Shown: in pieces, positions 45,663 through 56,102 of the stretch
How positions within the stretch are numbered: position 1 is the first letter of the stretch
How the letters are laid out: each line of letters opens with the position of its first letter
Assembly (NCBI RefSeq): GCF_010015585.1
Contig: NW_022985082.1
Span: forward strand, 425,150 to 489,149
Source of the DNA: Eremomyces bilateralis CBS 781.70
Lineage: Eukaryota; Ascomycota; Dothideomycetes; Eremomycetales; Eremomycetaceae
Reading direction: 5' to 3'
DNA: 64,000 nt
Position numbers and translations under genes: made by a program
Notes under the pieces: generated by a model
Seen by the model: only the letters and a program-made list of their open reading frames with translations
What the model was told of the DNA's origin: nothing
The model's database searches: none

Positions 45663-47551
45663 CGCATCCGATTATTTATCGAGCGTGTACCACCGATGGT
45701 TATCTAGCTAACAAGCTCGATTCCGATGGAACTATACCGTCATTTCAGGTTTGACTGGCCATTGGGGACTGGGAGCTTTTGCCGACAAGATAGTAACCGG
45801 TGCCCAGATTGTCGTGGCTCAGATCAGGTTTCGAAAGCACCAAGAGAGCAATGGTGAAGTCAACTGGGCCATTATTGTACGTAAGCTACCAAAGTCTGCT
45901 TCCGCCTCGATTGAAGCCGTCTACTTTACAATTCTTCAGCTCCTATGTGAACGTTGGGGGCCGAGAACTCCGGTAGGGCATCAGGAGGTGTTAGAGCTGC
46001 CCCGTCGCGTCCAAGCACGGTCGCCTGCCATAGATACTGGAAGGAAGCGATACCTCAGGGTAACCTATATGATGTCTGAGCATTTGACTGAATCCAGACA
46101 TGAGAGGCAAAATTAGAGTGTTCTCGTGAGGACACCATATTCGGCTGGTACCGGAACAAGGCTGACGACGTCGACGACGGTGGGAGAGTATCACCTTTTA
46201 CCTGCCGATCAACATACTTAGTACATAAACTCGGTGGCCGTCAACGGACAATCCTGTGCTGGTATAACTAAGTGTGCTAGGCGACTCTACTCCGTTCCAA
46301 CATCCACGACAATAGGCGCCATTCAATTTATATGTAGAGTTGAGCTGAGCCTCTATCAATCTGCTGGTTCCCTATCTCGCATTCCTTTGAGCCAAGCAAT
46401 TTACAGTGTTGGAAATTGGCATTAAGTTTCCGGTACGATGCAAAAGGGTTTCAAATTTTTCATCATCCTGTCCCGGCAGGGCGGCGGAAGGATTGGTACG
46501 AATCTATGCGATCATGGCTAATTTTGGACCTAATTCCCGATTACATTTCATCGTTGGTGCTCGGTTCCTGTCAATGCTCCTAAGTTACCAATTACTATAC
46601 CTCTATGCCTCTATGTTGCTTCGAGCTGTCCATAATCGCGACGGCATTGATGATGTCTTGGTGCTACGAACCATACGAAATATGAGTTTGGTTCGAGTGT
46701 CTTGAATTCCTGCACTGCAGTTATCTCATATCTGTTTCAGGTTTCTCTTGTTATGACCTTGTTCTTGACCATCTGCAGTTCAGATAGAGTCGAATGGTCG
46801 ATCAGCGATCAGCGATATTCTAGAACGAGAACCTGAAACACCAGCAAAATATCCATTTCCACCCCCGTCGAGGGCTCCGCCTCGCACTATGGATAAATAT
46901 CAATCCGCTTCCATGGCAAAGCTGAAAACGCCGATTGACATATGGCAAAATTCTAGCCCCCATTCGAATTTCCATCCTACTTTGCAGTATGCCCAGAAGG
47001 GCTAGGCGCAATATCTGACTGCCTAGGGGAGCATCCTTTCAATTTTGCCAATGCAGATTTGGTCGCTTAGGTCGGTTGAAGCTGGTACGCTGAGCCTCGA
47101 CTGATGCACAGGAGGTCGTGGGACTCCCTACATGCCCTCTATATAGGACGACAACTTGGGTCAAATGGAAGACTGTTCCTGGATGTCGCTTCAGTAAATA
47201 GTACGCTGAGAAATTTCAGGTTAGCCATGGAAATCCTGAAGGATTCGGATTCGCTTCACGATGGGGTTCGCGTTGTCCTTTGACCTTGGCGGTCATAAAA
47301 ATGCGAGTTTCTCCTGGACCTCTGATATTAACCATGGCGTGACAATTCAAAGCCCTTAGGGGGTAACACGCAGGATGAGTGCACGAGATGTCAACATGTG
47401 AACTCTTATCTCGGACAGCGGTTAAGGGCGAGATATAAAAACCCCGTCTCGACTCGTTCAAATGGCTTTCCTTTTTGTCAAAACGCTCCCTCATCTTCAA
47501 TATTGTTCATTAAGTCCAGTCCAGATCTCTCGTTGTCACCTTACTTTAACC
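45663..47551. other. Long AT-rich intergenic region
   Basis: This 1.89 kb has no gene I can support. Short open frames at 45751 and 46406 lack protein-like features. A TATA box before the secreted-protein gene is listed separately. Confidence 0.5.
47434..47440 (+). promoter_or_regulatory. TATA box of the secreted-protein gene
   Basis: A perfect TATAAAA lies about 112 bp upstream of the ATG at 47552, within GCGAGATATAAAAACC. Spacing and context suit a strongly regulated fungal gene. Confidence 0.6.
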
Positions 47552-48305
47552 ATGCTGAAGACACTCCTTTTGGTTTCTTTTCTCGTCTCCAGCGCGCTAG
47601 CCAATCCCGCCCCTCTCGGAAGCGTGCGTCTCGGAGCCAGAAATGCGGCCGGACAGCTTGATACCCTCGTCACTACGAAGATGAAGTACACCGGCCCGAT
47701 CACTCCTGGAGGCGAGGATGTGGAGCTGAGTGGTACTGCGGAAGATGTCTACAACCAGATTGTGCACCTCAACCCTAGCTACGACCCTGCAGCGTTCGGC
47801 AACAATGCAACCGACATCGCCCCCCCTTTGAGCAAGCGGGATAAGTCCGGCCTGATTTGCAACATTGGCCGCCACGCTCAGGTCGGCCGTATCTGGCAAG
47901 GGATCTCATACCTCAAGTCTCTTCCCGGTGGAGGTACGTGTGGAATTGACGCTGGCCCGGCCCATTGCGTCCGTATTAGCTGCTCCTGGGACTCGGGGAT
48001 CTTCCTCTGCAACGATGTATGTCATCGGATCCAAACCCCTCAAGTATTATACAATTTGGGCTGATATGACGGCACAGAACCCGTGGCCGATCGCACCGAA
48101 CTGCGCTTACCTCGCAACCTACGCGGAGGACATCGTACTCAGTTGTCCTTATTCCGATGAATGTCAGCCCGGTGCTGCTGCTTTTTGCAACGAATTTGTT
48201 AATGGGCAGCGATTTGATACTGGTTAGTATTATTATTCCTTCATGTGGAACGAGCTGACAATATCAGACAACTACAATGTGATCGTCGGTTGGTCCGGAT
48301 GCTAG
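47552..48305 (+). CDS. Secreted cysteine-rich protein with Kex2-type propeptide
   Basis: Three exons: 47552-48016, 48078-48222 and 48268-48305. Introns are 61 and 45 bp; the product is 215 aa. Seen: a signal peptide (MLKTLLLVSFLVSSALA), a propeptide with one N-glycosylation site (NNAT), a dibasic LSKR at about 93-96, then a 119-residue mature part with ten Cys (103, 130, 139, 144, 153, 164, 178, 184, 192, 215), enough for five disulfides. It begins DKSGLICNIGRHAQVGRIWQG and ends VGWSGC. I recall similar secreted proteins in other ascomycetes but no known function. The small, processed, Cys-rich form fits an effector or antimicrobial candidate; this is inference. Confidence 0.85.
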
Positions 48306-48889
48306 CCTACATTCAAATAGCCTAACTTTGGGCGGATGTATACTTCTCTTCTTGAAATGGACATGAACAGTGGAATTGTCCATGTCTGCAATGATTGCTG
48401 CCGCGCAGTGCTGAATCTGGCTGTGTACTTATGATCTCTAAAATTAGTCGGTCGACTTCCTTGTAGGGCGTTCAAAATATACTACATCTCATCTCAAGCC
48501 TTGGACGTTTGAGCATTCCGCGCACATTAACCTAAGGGGAAGACATTGGAAGTAGGGATGGTGAATTACGGATAGGCCATATGTACCATGTTTGAACCTC
48601 TGAAGAGTGATGTGATACTAGATGTGGAACTTTGCGTTCAGGGTATGGTCGAAAGGGTTGAAGAGGTGGTCGTACAGAAGATTTGAAAGCCGCTGGTGTT
48701 TCATCAATCGGTAGGTATCCAAAGTAATAAATCCAATATACGACAATTGCGGTCATGGCTCCAGCACTTGGAATGCCTGCGATCTTGTCGCCTAAAACTT
48801 TTATAATCGCTCAATCAAAGGGCAATCCCCAAGCAACCGGACTCAGTCTGCTTAATGCCAATTCGTTGCTATGGACATTGAGCCGTGGA
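48306..48889. other. Convergent intergenic region
   Basis: These 584 bp lie between the secreted-protein gene (plus) and the BTB gene (minus). Nothing is seen. Confidence 0.55.
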
Positions 48890-49995
48890 TCAGCATATAG
48901 GCAGCCCCAATGTCGTCCTCAACAACTCCCAGGCCAGCTCCGGGGTCCCTTTGACCGCCTCCTGGATCTCTCTCCGCTCCGCAATTTCTCTGTGCTCCCT
49001 GAACACCTGCAAGCAAACATCCCGCAGGCCCCTATCAGTCTCCAAGCTATTCTCATAGACCTCCACGAGTGAATCCGCAAACTCTTCGCCCGCCCAATGC
49101 GTTTGGACCTGGCATGCGAACTTGGCGCCGGCCAGGGTCTTCAGTCCGGCAATGTGGTACTTATCCGCCAACGCATAGACACGCGCGTGGGCCATCAGGT
49201 GGGGCTCAGGGGTTGGAGAGACTTCCAGGTCGGAGAGGAGTTCGAAGGGGTTTGTATCGCTCCCAGTATCATCAAGAGCGGAGTCGAGCGTAAAGGGGTT
49301 GGATTTGGTCCCCACAGAAGGGGAAGCTGGCATTTCAGGGGAGAGGGGGAGGCAGGAATCAACGTTGTGAGCGTTGGCCGCCGCGGTAGCTATGAGGGGA
49401 TCCTCAACCATGGCAAGATTGAGTTTGCGGGGTCGGCGGAAAGATTGCTGTGCGGTTGCAGAGCATGGGGAAAGGGGGGAGAAAGCGGAGCCAGGTGGGG
49501 ACATTGGGGACGTTGGAAGGGACTGTGCGGGGGAGGACTGGGGAGTATGGAGGCGTGGCTGGGGCGGTAGAAGGTAATCAAGATGGTAAAAGTCTATTGG
49601 TTACGGAATCAGTACGACGATTTGTTTGAGCATCGGGTTTGGTCGGAATTGTGAAGTAGACGGCGCGCCTAACGCGACGACAGCAGTTGCACACCACAAT
49701 ATCCATAACATGGAGAAGGGGTCTTGTGTTCCAAATCTCATTCTGACTAAATCGGCAACTCACAGTGCACCATATGTTCAACGGCAGTTGGGTCATCTTC
49801 GCTTAGATCGATGATACTCGATTGCGACTCTCTAAACGGAGAGCTGACTGCGCCGTCAAAGAAACCGCTTCTCGAGCAGATAATAGCTCTATGCACAGCA
49901 TATGTCTTCGAACCGGAAACAATGGTAAGGTCCGAATATTTGCCAGCTTCAAGCAGTCTGAAAAGTTCCATGAGAAAAAATTCACTGAAAAACAT
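48890..49995 (-). CDS. BTB/POZ domain protein
   Basis: Two exons, 49764-49995 and 48890-49593, with a 170-bp phase-1 intron; the product is 311 aa. Seen: a canonical fungal BTB start (RLLEAGKYSDLTIVSGSKTYAVHRAIICSRS), SSIIDLSEDDPTAVEHMVHYFY with LDY following across the intron, then a Pro/Ser-rich insert. The end is a helical part with LMAHARVYALADKYHIAGLKTLA, known to follow BTB domains in this fungal family. Known: such proteins may act as Cullin-3 adaptors; the target is unknown. The start could also be the Met eight codons downstream (MELFRLLEAG). The intron is longer than its neighbours. Confidence 0.88.
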
Positions 49996-50182
49996 GTTCG
50001 CTAGACGTACGTTGACAAGGCTGACATCAACTCCTGTCGGGGTGCCTCAGTAGGAGTCGATATGGGTGCAGCGGACATGATTAAAAGTGCAAGTTCAATG
50101 ACGGATATGGGTAGAGAATTCCAATGCTTTCAAATCACGACAAAGAAGGACAATGCGCTGTGTTCGAGAGACTTGAAAATGA

Positions 50183-50190
50183 TATTTATA
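50183..50190 (-). promoter_or_regulatory. Possible TATA element of the BTB gene
   Basis: The minus strand reads TATAAATATC here, about 190 bp upstream of the BTB gene ATG. Confidence 0.35.
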
Positions 50191-51451
50191 GACAAAGCCC
50201 AGAAATAGGAGGATCTAGGCTTCTTAAGGCTCCCCAAAATCTTTGGATCGTCCACACCCGTAGCACCTTGAAATTAGGTGAGAGATTGTAGTATCTCGCA
50301 GAGAGGTACCAGATGGGCTCCTCTTCAGCGGGATGCCATGGTCTTATGTAGTGATCACCCTCGAGCAAGGCTGGAGACGAATTAAACTGAGACATTAGAC
50401 GGATGGTGGCTTATACGTCCCGCAGAGGGACTATGCCCAGACGTTAACAAGATTCACGAATGAAATCGAAGATATGCCGTGCCATATTCCGACTAAATTG
50501 CAGGAGGGGGCATATGCGATATGTCAGTCGACCAACTGGTGGTGGCGCGGGGTTGGGCCACGCAGAAAGTGACGTTAAACTGCAAGAACGGCCAACCTGT
50601 CATACCTGTAGGAAGATGGGATAGGCTGCGCAAAAAAAAGCCCCTTTCCACCACCAAAACAGCCCCGACCGGCAGGACAGATACATATCATCTTCGACGT
50701 CTCCAACGCCCGATTTCGTCCTGCAGTTCTCCTCCCCCAGTCCTGAATTTCCCCTGTGTAACCGAAGAATGCTCTGCTTAAGGTATCAAACGGCCGACCA
50801 CTTCTACGTACCACGATCTGAGCATACGCAATGCCCAGCACAAGGCAGGATATGGTGGTGGTCTTTCATCATGAGTAGGAGGAGCGCGACCGAAGCGGAG
50901 TCAGTGGGTGAGGCATTGCGTTCCTTGCTTTGTTGCAGGATCACTAGATTCGAGCTACACAGGATAGAGTGCTCACGCGGCTTGTGTGTCGTCACAACCG
51001 CTTAACTGATCGGAGCAAGAAGTCTGTTTTCGTTCGTTCCTAGTAGGTCTGCTTTGACGGCCATGCTGGTGAACGGCGATCTAACCGCCTTGCGAAGTAT
51101 TCCTGCGTCGCAAGCCTAGTATGCATGGCATTAGCTATCAGGCCTTCAGAGATTTATTTCCATGGGTTGCTTGTCTTGTTTCCAACCTAGTTCGCTGCAC
51201 ATAGTACTCCTTTGTTGGATCTTATTTTAACAAGAGTCGTCGTAAGCGTTCAAAATCGATTGGCTGGTTTTAGGTGGTTACCATCACCACCCTTCCTTTG
51301 ATGCCTAATTGAATCAACAGGAATCTAGGGGAGGACAAATATAGGTAAAGAAGAAGCATACAAAGTATATTCCGTATAACCTCATGCTAGGAAAAACATA
51401 AAGCATTGACTGTACTGCCCGGAAACACTAGTTATGGTGGTTTGAAAACAG

Positions 51452-51545
51452 CTAACTAGTTAACTTAACTAACTTAAGTTAACTTAACTAAGTTAACTTA
51501 GATCATTGATAACTAACTTAGTTACCATACAGACCTAGTTAAAGG
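51452..51545. repeat. Palindromic TTAACT/AGTTAA-rich stretch
   Basis: Overlapping short palindromes, including TAACTTAAGTTA and TAAGTTAACTTA, recur over about 94 bp with several GTTAAC words. The stretch could form hairpins. No target-site duplication or transposon end is clear, so its origin is open. Confidence 0.7.
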
Positions 51546-51735
51546 TTGGAAAGGTGATACTAGTAAGCTGGCGATAGGTGGTCGGAGGAAAAGAACTCGC
51601 AGAATCCATGTAAATTAAAAAACCTTCCCTCGTTATCCGTACTAGGAAGATAGTTATAACTATAAGTTATGAGTTAAAAAATAACGATAGAAATCGTAGA
51701 TTAGAAAAAAAATCAAAAATAAATCAAAAAGAAAC

Positions 51736-51846
51736 TGCTCCCCACCAGGATCGAACTGGTGACCTTGGGATCTCTCCAGGATTTTCGCCTGGTCATAGAC
51801 ATGAATTCTATGAGACCCACGTGATAACCAACTACACCAGGGAAGC
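51736..51846 (-). tRNA. tRNA-Met (CAT), elongator, with 37-nt intron
   Basis: A 111-nt gene, 74 nt when spliced. The acceptor stem GCTTCCC pairs with GGGGAGC and the discriminator is A. The anticodon CAT is at 51810-51812 in loop CTCATA, with the intron at 51772-51808 right after position 37. The stem TGGGT faces TCCCA, with the T-T mismatch also known in elongator tRNA-Met. The T arm ACCAG-TTCGATC-CTGGT is intact. The A at position 1 and other initiator traits are absent, so this is the elongator form. Confidence 0.93.
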
Positions 51847-52005
51847 AGGTGATTGATATAGCAAAATTTGAGGTGTATAGTACATATACTAAATTAATGT
51901 GTTCCACCAAAATTCTACCTGGCCACCTCCGACACCGCAACAACCCCCACAATGAGCCCGCCCTTTGACACGACATAATATCAGCATATTCATCTTTGCA
52001 GTTCG

Positions 52006-52841
52006 ATGCGGATACTCAAAAGATTGTCTTATTGTAATATAGCAGGAAACTCTAGTCGCTCATCAATTGTGCCAACCAGGTTACTCCGCTCGTCATCGTC
52101 CTACCATCCACCACTCTTCCGAGTTCAAAGGGGCTTGATAGCTTTCAAGAGTGATATAGCTGGAAGTAATAATTTGAGGACGAAATCCATCACAATGCAG
52201 AAACACTTCACCAAAGAGGCTTGCCCAGGTAAGTAAAGCCCTTTCCGACGGTACCATGGTCTAAACGGCCTTGATCATAGACCATTGGTATCGGGTCTAT
52301 TCAGCACATATTCGCTAACGCCGACTTGTGCAGTGGCGGGTCCCTATGTAAGCTCTACATATTTCAACTACAAGTACATACAGCAGCTAAACATAGATTC
52401 TTCTCGGTTTAGAGCCAAGCCATCTCCATCCCGTCTGGGCCTCTCCTGTTCGTCTCTGGCCAAATCCCAGCTGATGCCTCCGGCACCCTGGTGACTGGCT
52501 CCATTGGCGAATTGACAGCGGCATGCTGCAAGAACATTGAGGCAATTCTCAAGGAAGCTGGAAGCGCACTCGATAAGGTGGTTAAGGTGCGTACAGTATC
52601 ATTCCTATCTATCTATCCTATCTACCGATCCTTCCTGAGAAGCTATGGAGGCTGACGATCGATATCAACTATGATCCAACAGACCAACGTCTTCCTGGCT
52701 GATATGTCTTCCTTCGCCGAAATGAACGAGACGTATGCGAAGTACTTCCCGCATGCACCAGCGAGGAGCTGCGTCGCCGTGAAGCAATTGCCAAAGGGTG
52801 TTCAGGTCGAGATCGAGTGCATCGCTCTGGGTGCTAAGTAG
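52006..52841 (+). CDS. mmf1: RidA/YjgF-family enamine deaminase (Mmf1/Hmf1 type) with mitochondrial-type extension
   Basis: Four exons: 52006-52228, 52334-52347 (only 14 nt), 52413-52586 and 52683-52841. Introns are 105, 65 and 96 bp; the product is 189 aa. It hydrolyses reactive enamine/imine intermediates made by PLP enzymes and guards mitochondrial branched-chain metabolism in yeast. Seen: [45 protein letters not shown] with the active-site Arg and Glu kept. The first 63 residues (MRILKRLSY…, rich in Arg/Ser, no acids for the first 46) look like a mitochondrial presequence. A second in-frame ATG at 52195 would start a 126-aa cytosolic form of normal RidA length. The microexon encodes only the VAGPY step. 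Confidence 0.92.
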
Positions 52842-53352
52842 GTAGGTCTCTTTGCGTGGAGGTTTTCCACCTTGAAAACAAATCTGACGGTGTTATGGCT
52901 TTTCAGTGGGCAAGCGAGATTGTAACGCAACGCGACGCAGACAAAGAATGGAAAATATTCGTATATAACTGCTTGCATTTGATTGTATCTGGAACATCGC
53001 ATACGGTTCGCGATCTTCTGCTCGCCAACGGAATGTGATGACCGTATTTCTAGTATGCACGTGTTTCAGGCACAATCTATACATTCCCTATCAATTCGGA
53101 AACCTCCTGCCTTAGTGACGACATTAGACAACCCGCCTTCTATTTTGTCAGTGTTAAGTTCCACGCAGGATGCGATGGTCATTATGGATTGCAAAGTGTG
53201 GTGGTGAATGCATTATTAGCCAATCAGACGCATAGCTCGTCGTCTTCCATCAGTCGACTTGAAGAGCCGGCAAACATGTCCATCTTCATTCAATCATTCC
53301 CCAATCTCCATCATCCACGATGACTTGATAAGGCTCTATTGGGGCCTCAATT
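52842..53352. other. Intergenic between tandem plus-strand genes
   Basis: These 511 bp hold the RidA 3' end and the promoter of the MYST gene. Nothing specific is seen. Confidence 0.55.
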
Positions 53353-54425
53353 ATGGCACCCGTATCGCCCATTCAAACCACTCGACTCCAGAACGGCGGC
53401 AACGACTCGGAGCTCAAATCACCACGTCTTGACCCCAATGTCCTCGATGTGTTCCTTGGGAATCTACACATTAAACCATGGTTTGCGTCCTTTTATCCCG
53501 AAGAACTTGTCGGCCCTAGGACAGAGAAGCTGTTCGTGTGTCCACATTGCTTCAAATATGTGCGGGAGGTGATGCCTTTCTTAGGGCATACGGTGAGATT
53601 CTTCCGAAACCATGTCGAAGAAGAGAAGCTAATACCTGGCGTAGGCAATTTGCGCGAATGATCCTTCGAATCCACCAGGCAGACTTATCTACGAGAAAGC
53701 CCCGTTCACAATCTACGAAGTTGACGGCGAAGAACACAAGCTATATACGCAGAACCTTTCGTTGTTTGCGAAGCTGTTCCTGGAGACCAAATCGGTATTC
53801 TACGACGTCACAACCTTCCTTTACTACGTTCTCGTCTACGCCGATCCGACCCAGAAGCAAGCGACGCCGCAAGTGGTCGGATTCTTCAGCAAGGAGAAAA
53901 TGAGCTGGGATAACAATAATCTGGCGTGTATTCTGGTCTTCCCTCCGTGGCAGAAGAAGGGGTTTGGACAGATCTTGATGGGCGCGAGCTATGAGCTCAG
54001 TAAGCGGGAAGGGCGACTCGGAGGGCCCGAGAAGCGTACGAGTATCGTTCCCCATCCTCGGTCCATGGACTAACCAGACCTCAGCGCTTTCCGAACTCGG
54101 TCGTAAAGGCTACATTTCCTTTTGGTCGGCCACAATTGCACGGCTCCTCCTCTCACAGCCGGTGAAGAAGACTCTGACGGTTCGCGAGATCCGCGACGAG
54201 ACGTATATCCTCCCCGAGGATATCATGACGACGTTGAAAGAGATGAAGGTGCTAGATCGGAGAAAGAAGGGACAGGCCAGTCTAGCCATCAATAAGGCGG
54301 AATTAAGAGTTTGGGCAGAGAAGATGAGGGTCTCGATGGTGCCTCCTATCGACCCGGGGGCGTTTATATTAGAAGATGAGGAAGAGGCCGTGGAGGAGGA
54401 TGAAGAAATGGAGGTCGATGATTAG
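53353..54425 (+). CDS. sas2: MYST-family histone acetyltransferase, SAS2-like
   Basis: Three exons: 53353-53592, 53645-54035 and 54085-54425. Introns are 52 and 49 bp (the second with ACTAAC); the product is 323 aa. Seen: the C2HC zinc finger (C63, C66, H79, C83), rebuilt across intron 1. The MYST core follows: EVDGEEHKLYTQNLSLFAKLF, then ETKSVFYDVTTFLYYVLVY, FSKEK, ACILVFPPWQKKGFG (catalytic-type Cys and acetyl-CoA loop), [21 protein letters not shown], and an acidic tail. Known: SAS2 acetylates H4 K16 and opposes silencing spread near telomeres. The missing chromodomain and short length favour SAS2 over Esa1. The paralogue choice is by architecture. Confidence 0.9.
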
Positions 54426-54926
54426 ATGCCATGTTTTTATGATACCCTAGGAGTTCGCATATGAATATCCTTCCGAAGTCTTGCTAGGCTAGAATAGGAC
54501 ATTACACTGCCAAAGGCCTATGCTAGGACGGATAGGCGACACTGCTCTCATGGTCTAAGTTGAAGCGACAATTCTCCAAGTCCAAATCTACAACCATCCT
54601 AGTCACGCGGTTAGTATTGTGAGTCAGATTGGGAGTAAGCCCGCAGCGAAATATAATCCAGTGCCGTTCGCATTCTTCTACCTTTTTCCTCCTAAGGACA
54701 GACTTTTAACTCGTATCCACATGATTTCCTAGAATACTTTGTGTCAGTGTCTAGAAACATTAACTACTTGATCAGACTTATAGGTCCCTGTCACGCCCTT
54801 AGAGTGGGGTTCAAGTGATAACTAATATCTTGTGTCAGCTCAAGGTGTACAGCCGTATCTGCTCCCATGATGGGGAAATAGAGACAGCAGCGATTCCTAT
54901 ATCTTAGGCGAAAGGCACAGTCCTAA
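54426..54926. other. Intergenic before the PhzF gene
   Basis: These 501 bp may hide a first exon of the PhzF gene, since none of its frame has an ATG. I could not find one with good splice sites. Confidence 0.4.
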
Positions 54927-55937
54927 ATTCTCACTACTCCCCTCCCGTCTATTAGTATATTTATCGAGCTTTACGATATATCAAACCTGTCTCGCCAATT
55001 CGAATATGTCACAGTGGACGTCTTCACGAAAGAGAAATATGTAGGAAATCCACTGGCTATTATCGAATTGCCCCCGGACGCAGCCATTTCACAAGCCGAG
55101 AAGCTGCTAATTGCTCGGGAGTTCAACTTCTCGGAAACCGTCTTTCTGCACCTTAATGCGGGCGGGACCGCTGCCGAATGGAATTTCGACATCTTCATGG
55201 TCGGCGCGGAGCTTCCTTTTGCGGGACATCCGACCATCGGGACGCTTTGGTATTGCGCCAATCATTATTTACCAAAAGAGGTGCTTCGACAAGAGACGGG
55301 AGATAGATGGATTCCGATCACTTTGAATGCAAAGGCCGGAAAGATCGAAGCTGGGTATAACCCCCGTACCGGCTTCGCGAAGGCGTCTATTCCACAAGAT
55401 GTCCATATCCACACGGAGACGCTCACGCAGACGAGTCTCCTAAGCTCGCAACCGGCGCTTCGGCAGTTCGCCGGCCAGATTCAGGAGAGGCTGCCCTTAG
55501 TTTCGATCGTCAAAGGCATGACCTTCGCACTTATTGAGCTTCCATCCGTCGAAACCCTGGGGTCAGTTCACTTGCCTCAGGCTCACCCTGACGTCGCCCT
55601 TGACGAAGGCTGGATGCCCTCGTTCGTCGGGACCTTTTACTTCTGTCGGATACGCAATGCCAGCGCACCGCGCCACACCGAGAAACTTCGGGTGCGAATG
55701 CTCCAAGAAAATATCGAGGATCCAGCCACGGGGAGCGGGTCGGCCGCACTGGGCTCGTACCTTGCGCTGCAGCGGAAAGAGGCTGGGGAGTTTCGATTCG
55801 AAATTACGCAGGGAATCGAGAGGGGGCAAAAGAGTGAGATCGTGGTGACGGTCACGGTGATTGAGGAAGGGAAAGTGGACAAGGTGGTGTTGGAAGGGAC
55901 GGCAGTACAGGTGATGAAAGGGAAGCTTGAAGTATGA
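54927..55937 (+). CDS. PhzF-family (phenazine-biosynthesis-like) isomerase/epimerase protein, start unresolved
   Basis: The main exon is open from 54927 to the stop at 55937; the conserved part begins about 55005 (FEYVTVDVFTKEKYVGNPLAI). Seen: AREFNFSETVFL with the family's catalytic Glu, ELPFAGHPTIGTLW, and ENIEDPATGSGSAALGSYL (the PATGS block). Two DAP-epimerase-like halves of normal length are present. Known: family members isomerise small acids; fungal members are mostly uncharacterised, and no phenazine genes are nearby. No ATG precedes the conserved start in frame, so a short upstream exon is expected. The given start is the open-frame limit, not a start codon. Confidence 0.82.
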   Translation: MLTTPLPSISIFIELYDISNLSRQFEYVTVDVFTKEKYVGNPLAIIELPPDAAISQAEKLLIAREFNFSETVFLHLNAGGTAAEWNFDIFMVGAELPFAGHPTIGTLWYCANHYLPKEVLRQETGDRWIPITLNAKAGKIEAGYNPRTGFAKASIPQDVHIHTETLTQTSLLSSQPALRQFAGQIQERLPLVSIVKGMTFALIELPSVETLGSVHLPQAHPDVALDEGWMPSFVGTFYFCRIRNASAPRHTEKLRVRMLQENIEDPATGSGSAALGSYLALQRKEAGEFRFEITQGIERGQKSEIVVTVTVIEEGKVDKVVLEGTAVQVMKGKLEV

Positions 55938-56081
55938 CCTGAGACGGATGACATTTGGTCTGGAGTTACGAATAGGGAGAAGAGGAGATAGTGGTCGTAG
56001 TCACAGACTGCTTGGTCTAAGATACCTGACACGGTCTGGATGCGCAAGGTCTGCGATTACCAAGTTCATTAATCTAAACTG

Positions 56082-56102
56082 AAGAGAGAGAGAGAGAGAG
56101 AA
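56082..56102. repeat. (GA)n microsatellite
   Basis: About nine to ten GA units in a row. Confidence 0.9.

Larger units (their letters stand above)
49996..51735. other. AT-rich spacer with palindromic repeat patch
   Basis: This 1.74 kb has no gene I can support. It holds the BTB promoter and the TTAACT-rich palindromic stretch listed separately. Confidence 0.5.

Noticed and set aside
45663-47551. Transposon remnant in the AT-rich spacer
   Set aside because: No terminal repeats, transposase or reverse-transcriptase motifs were found on either strand.
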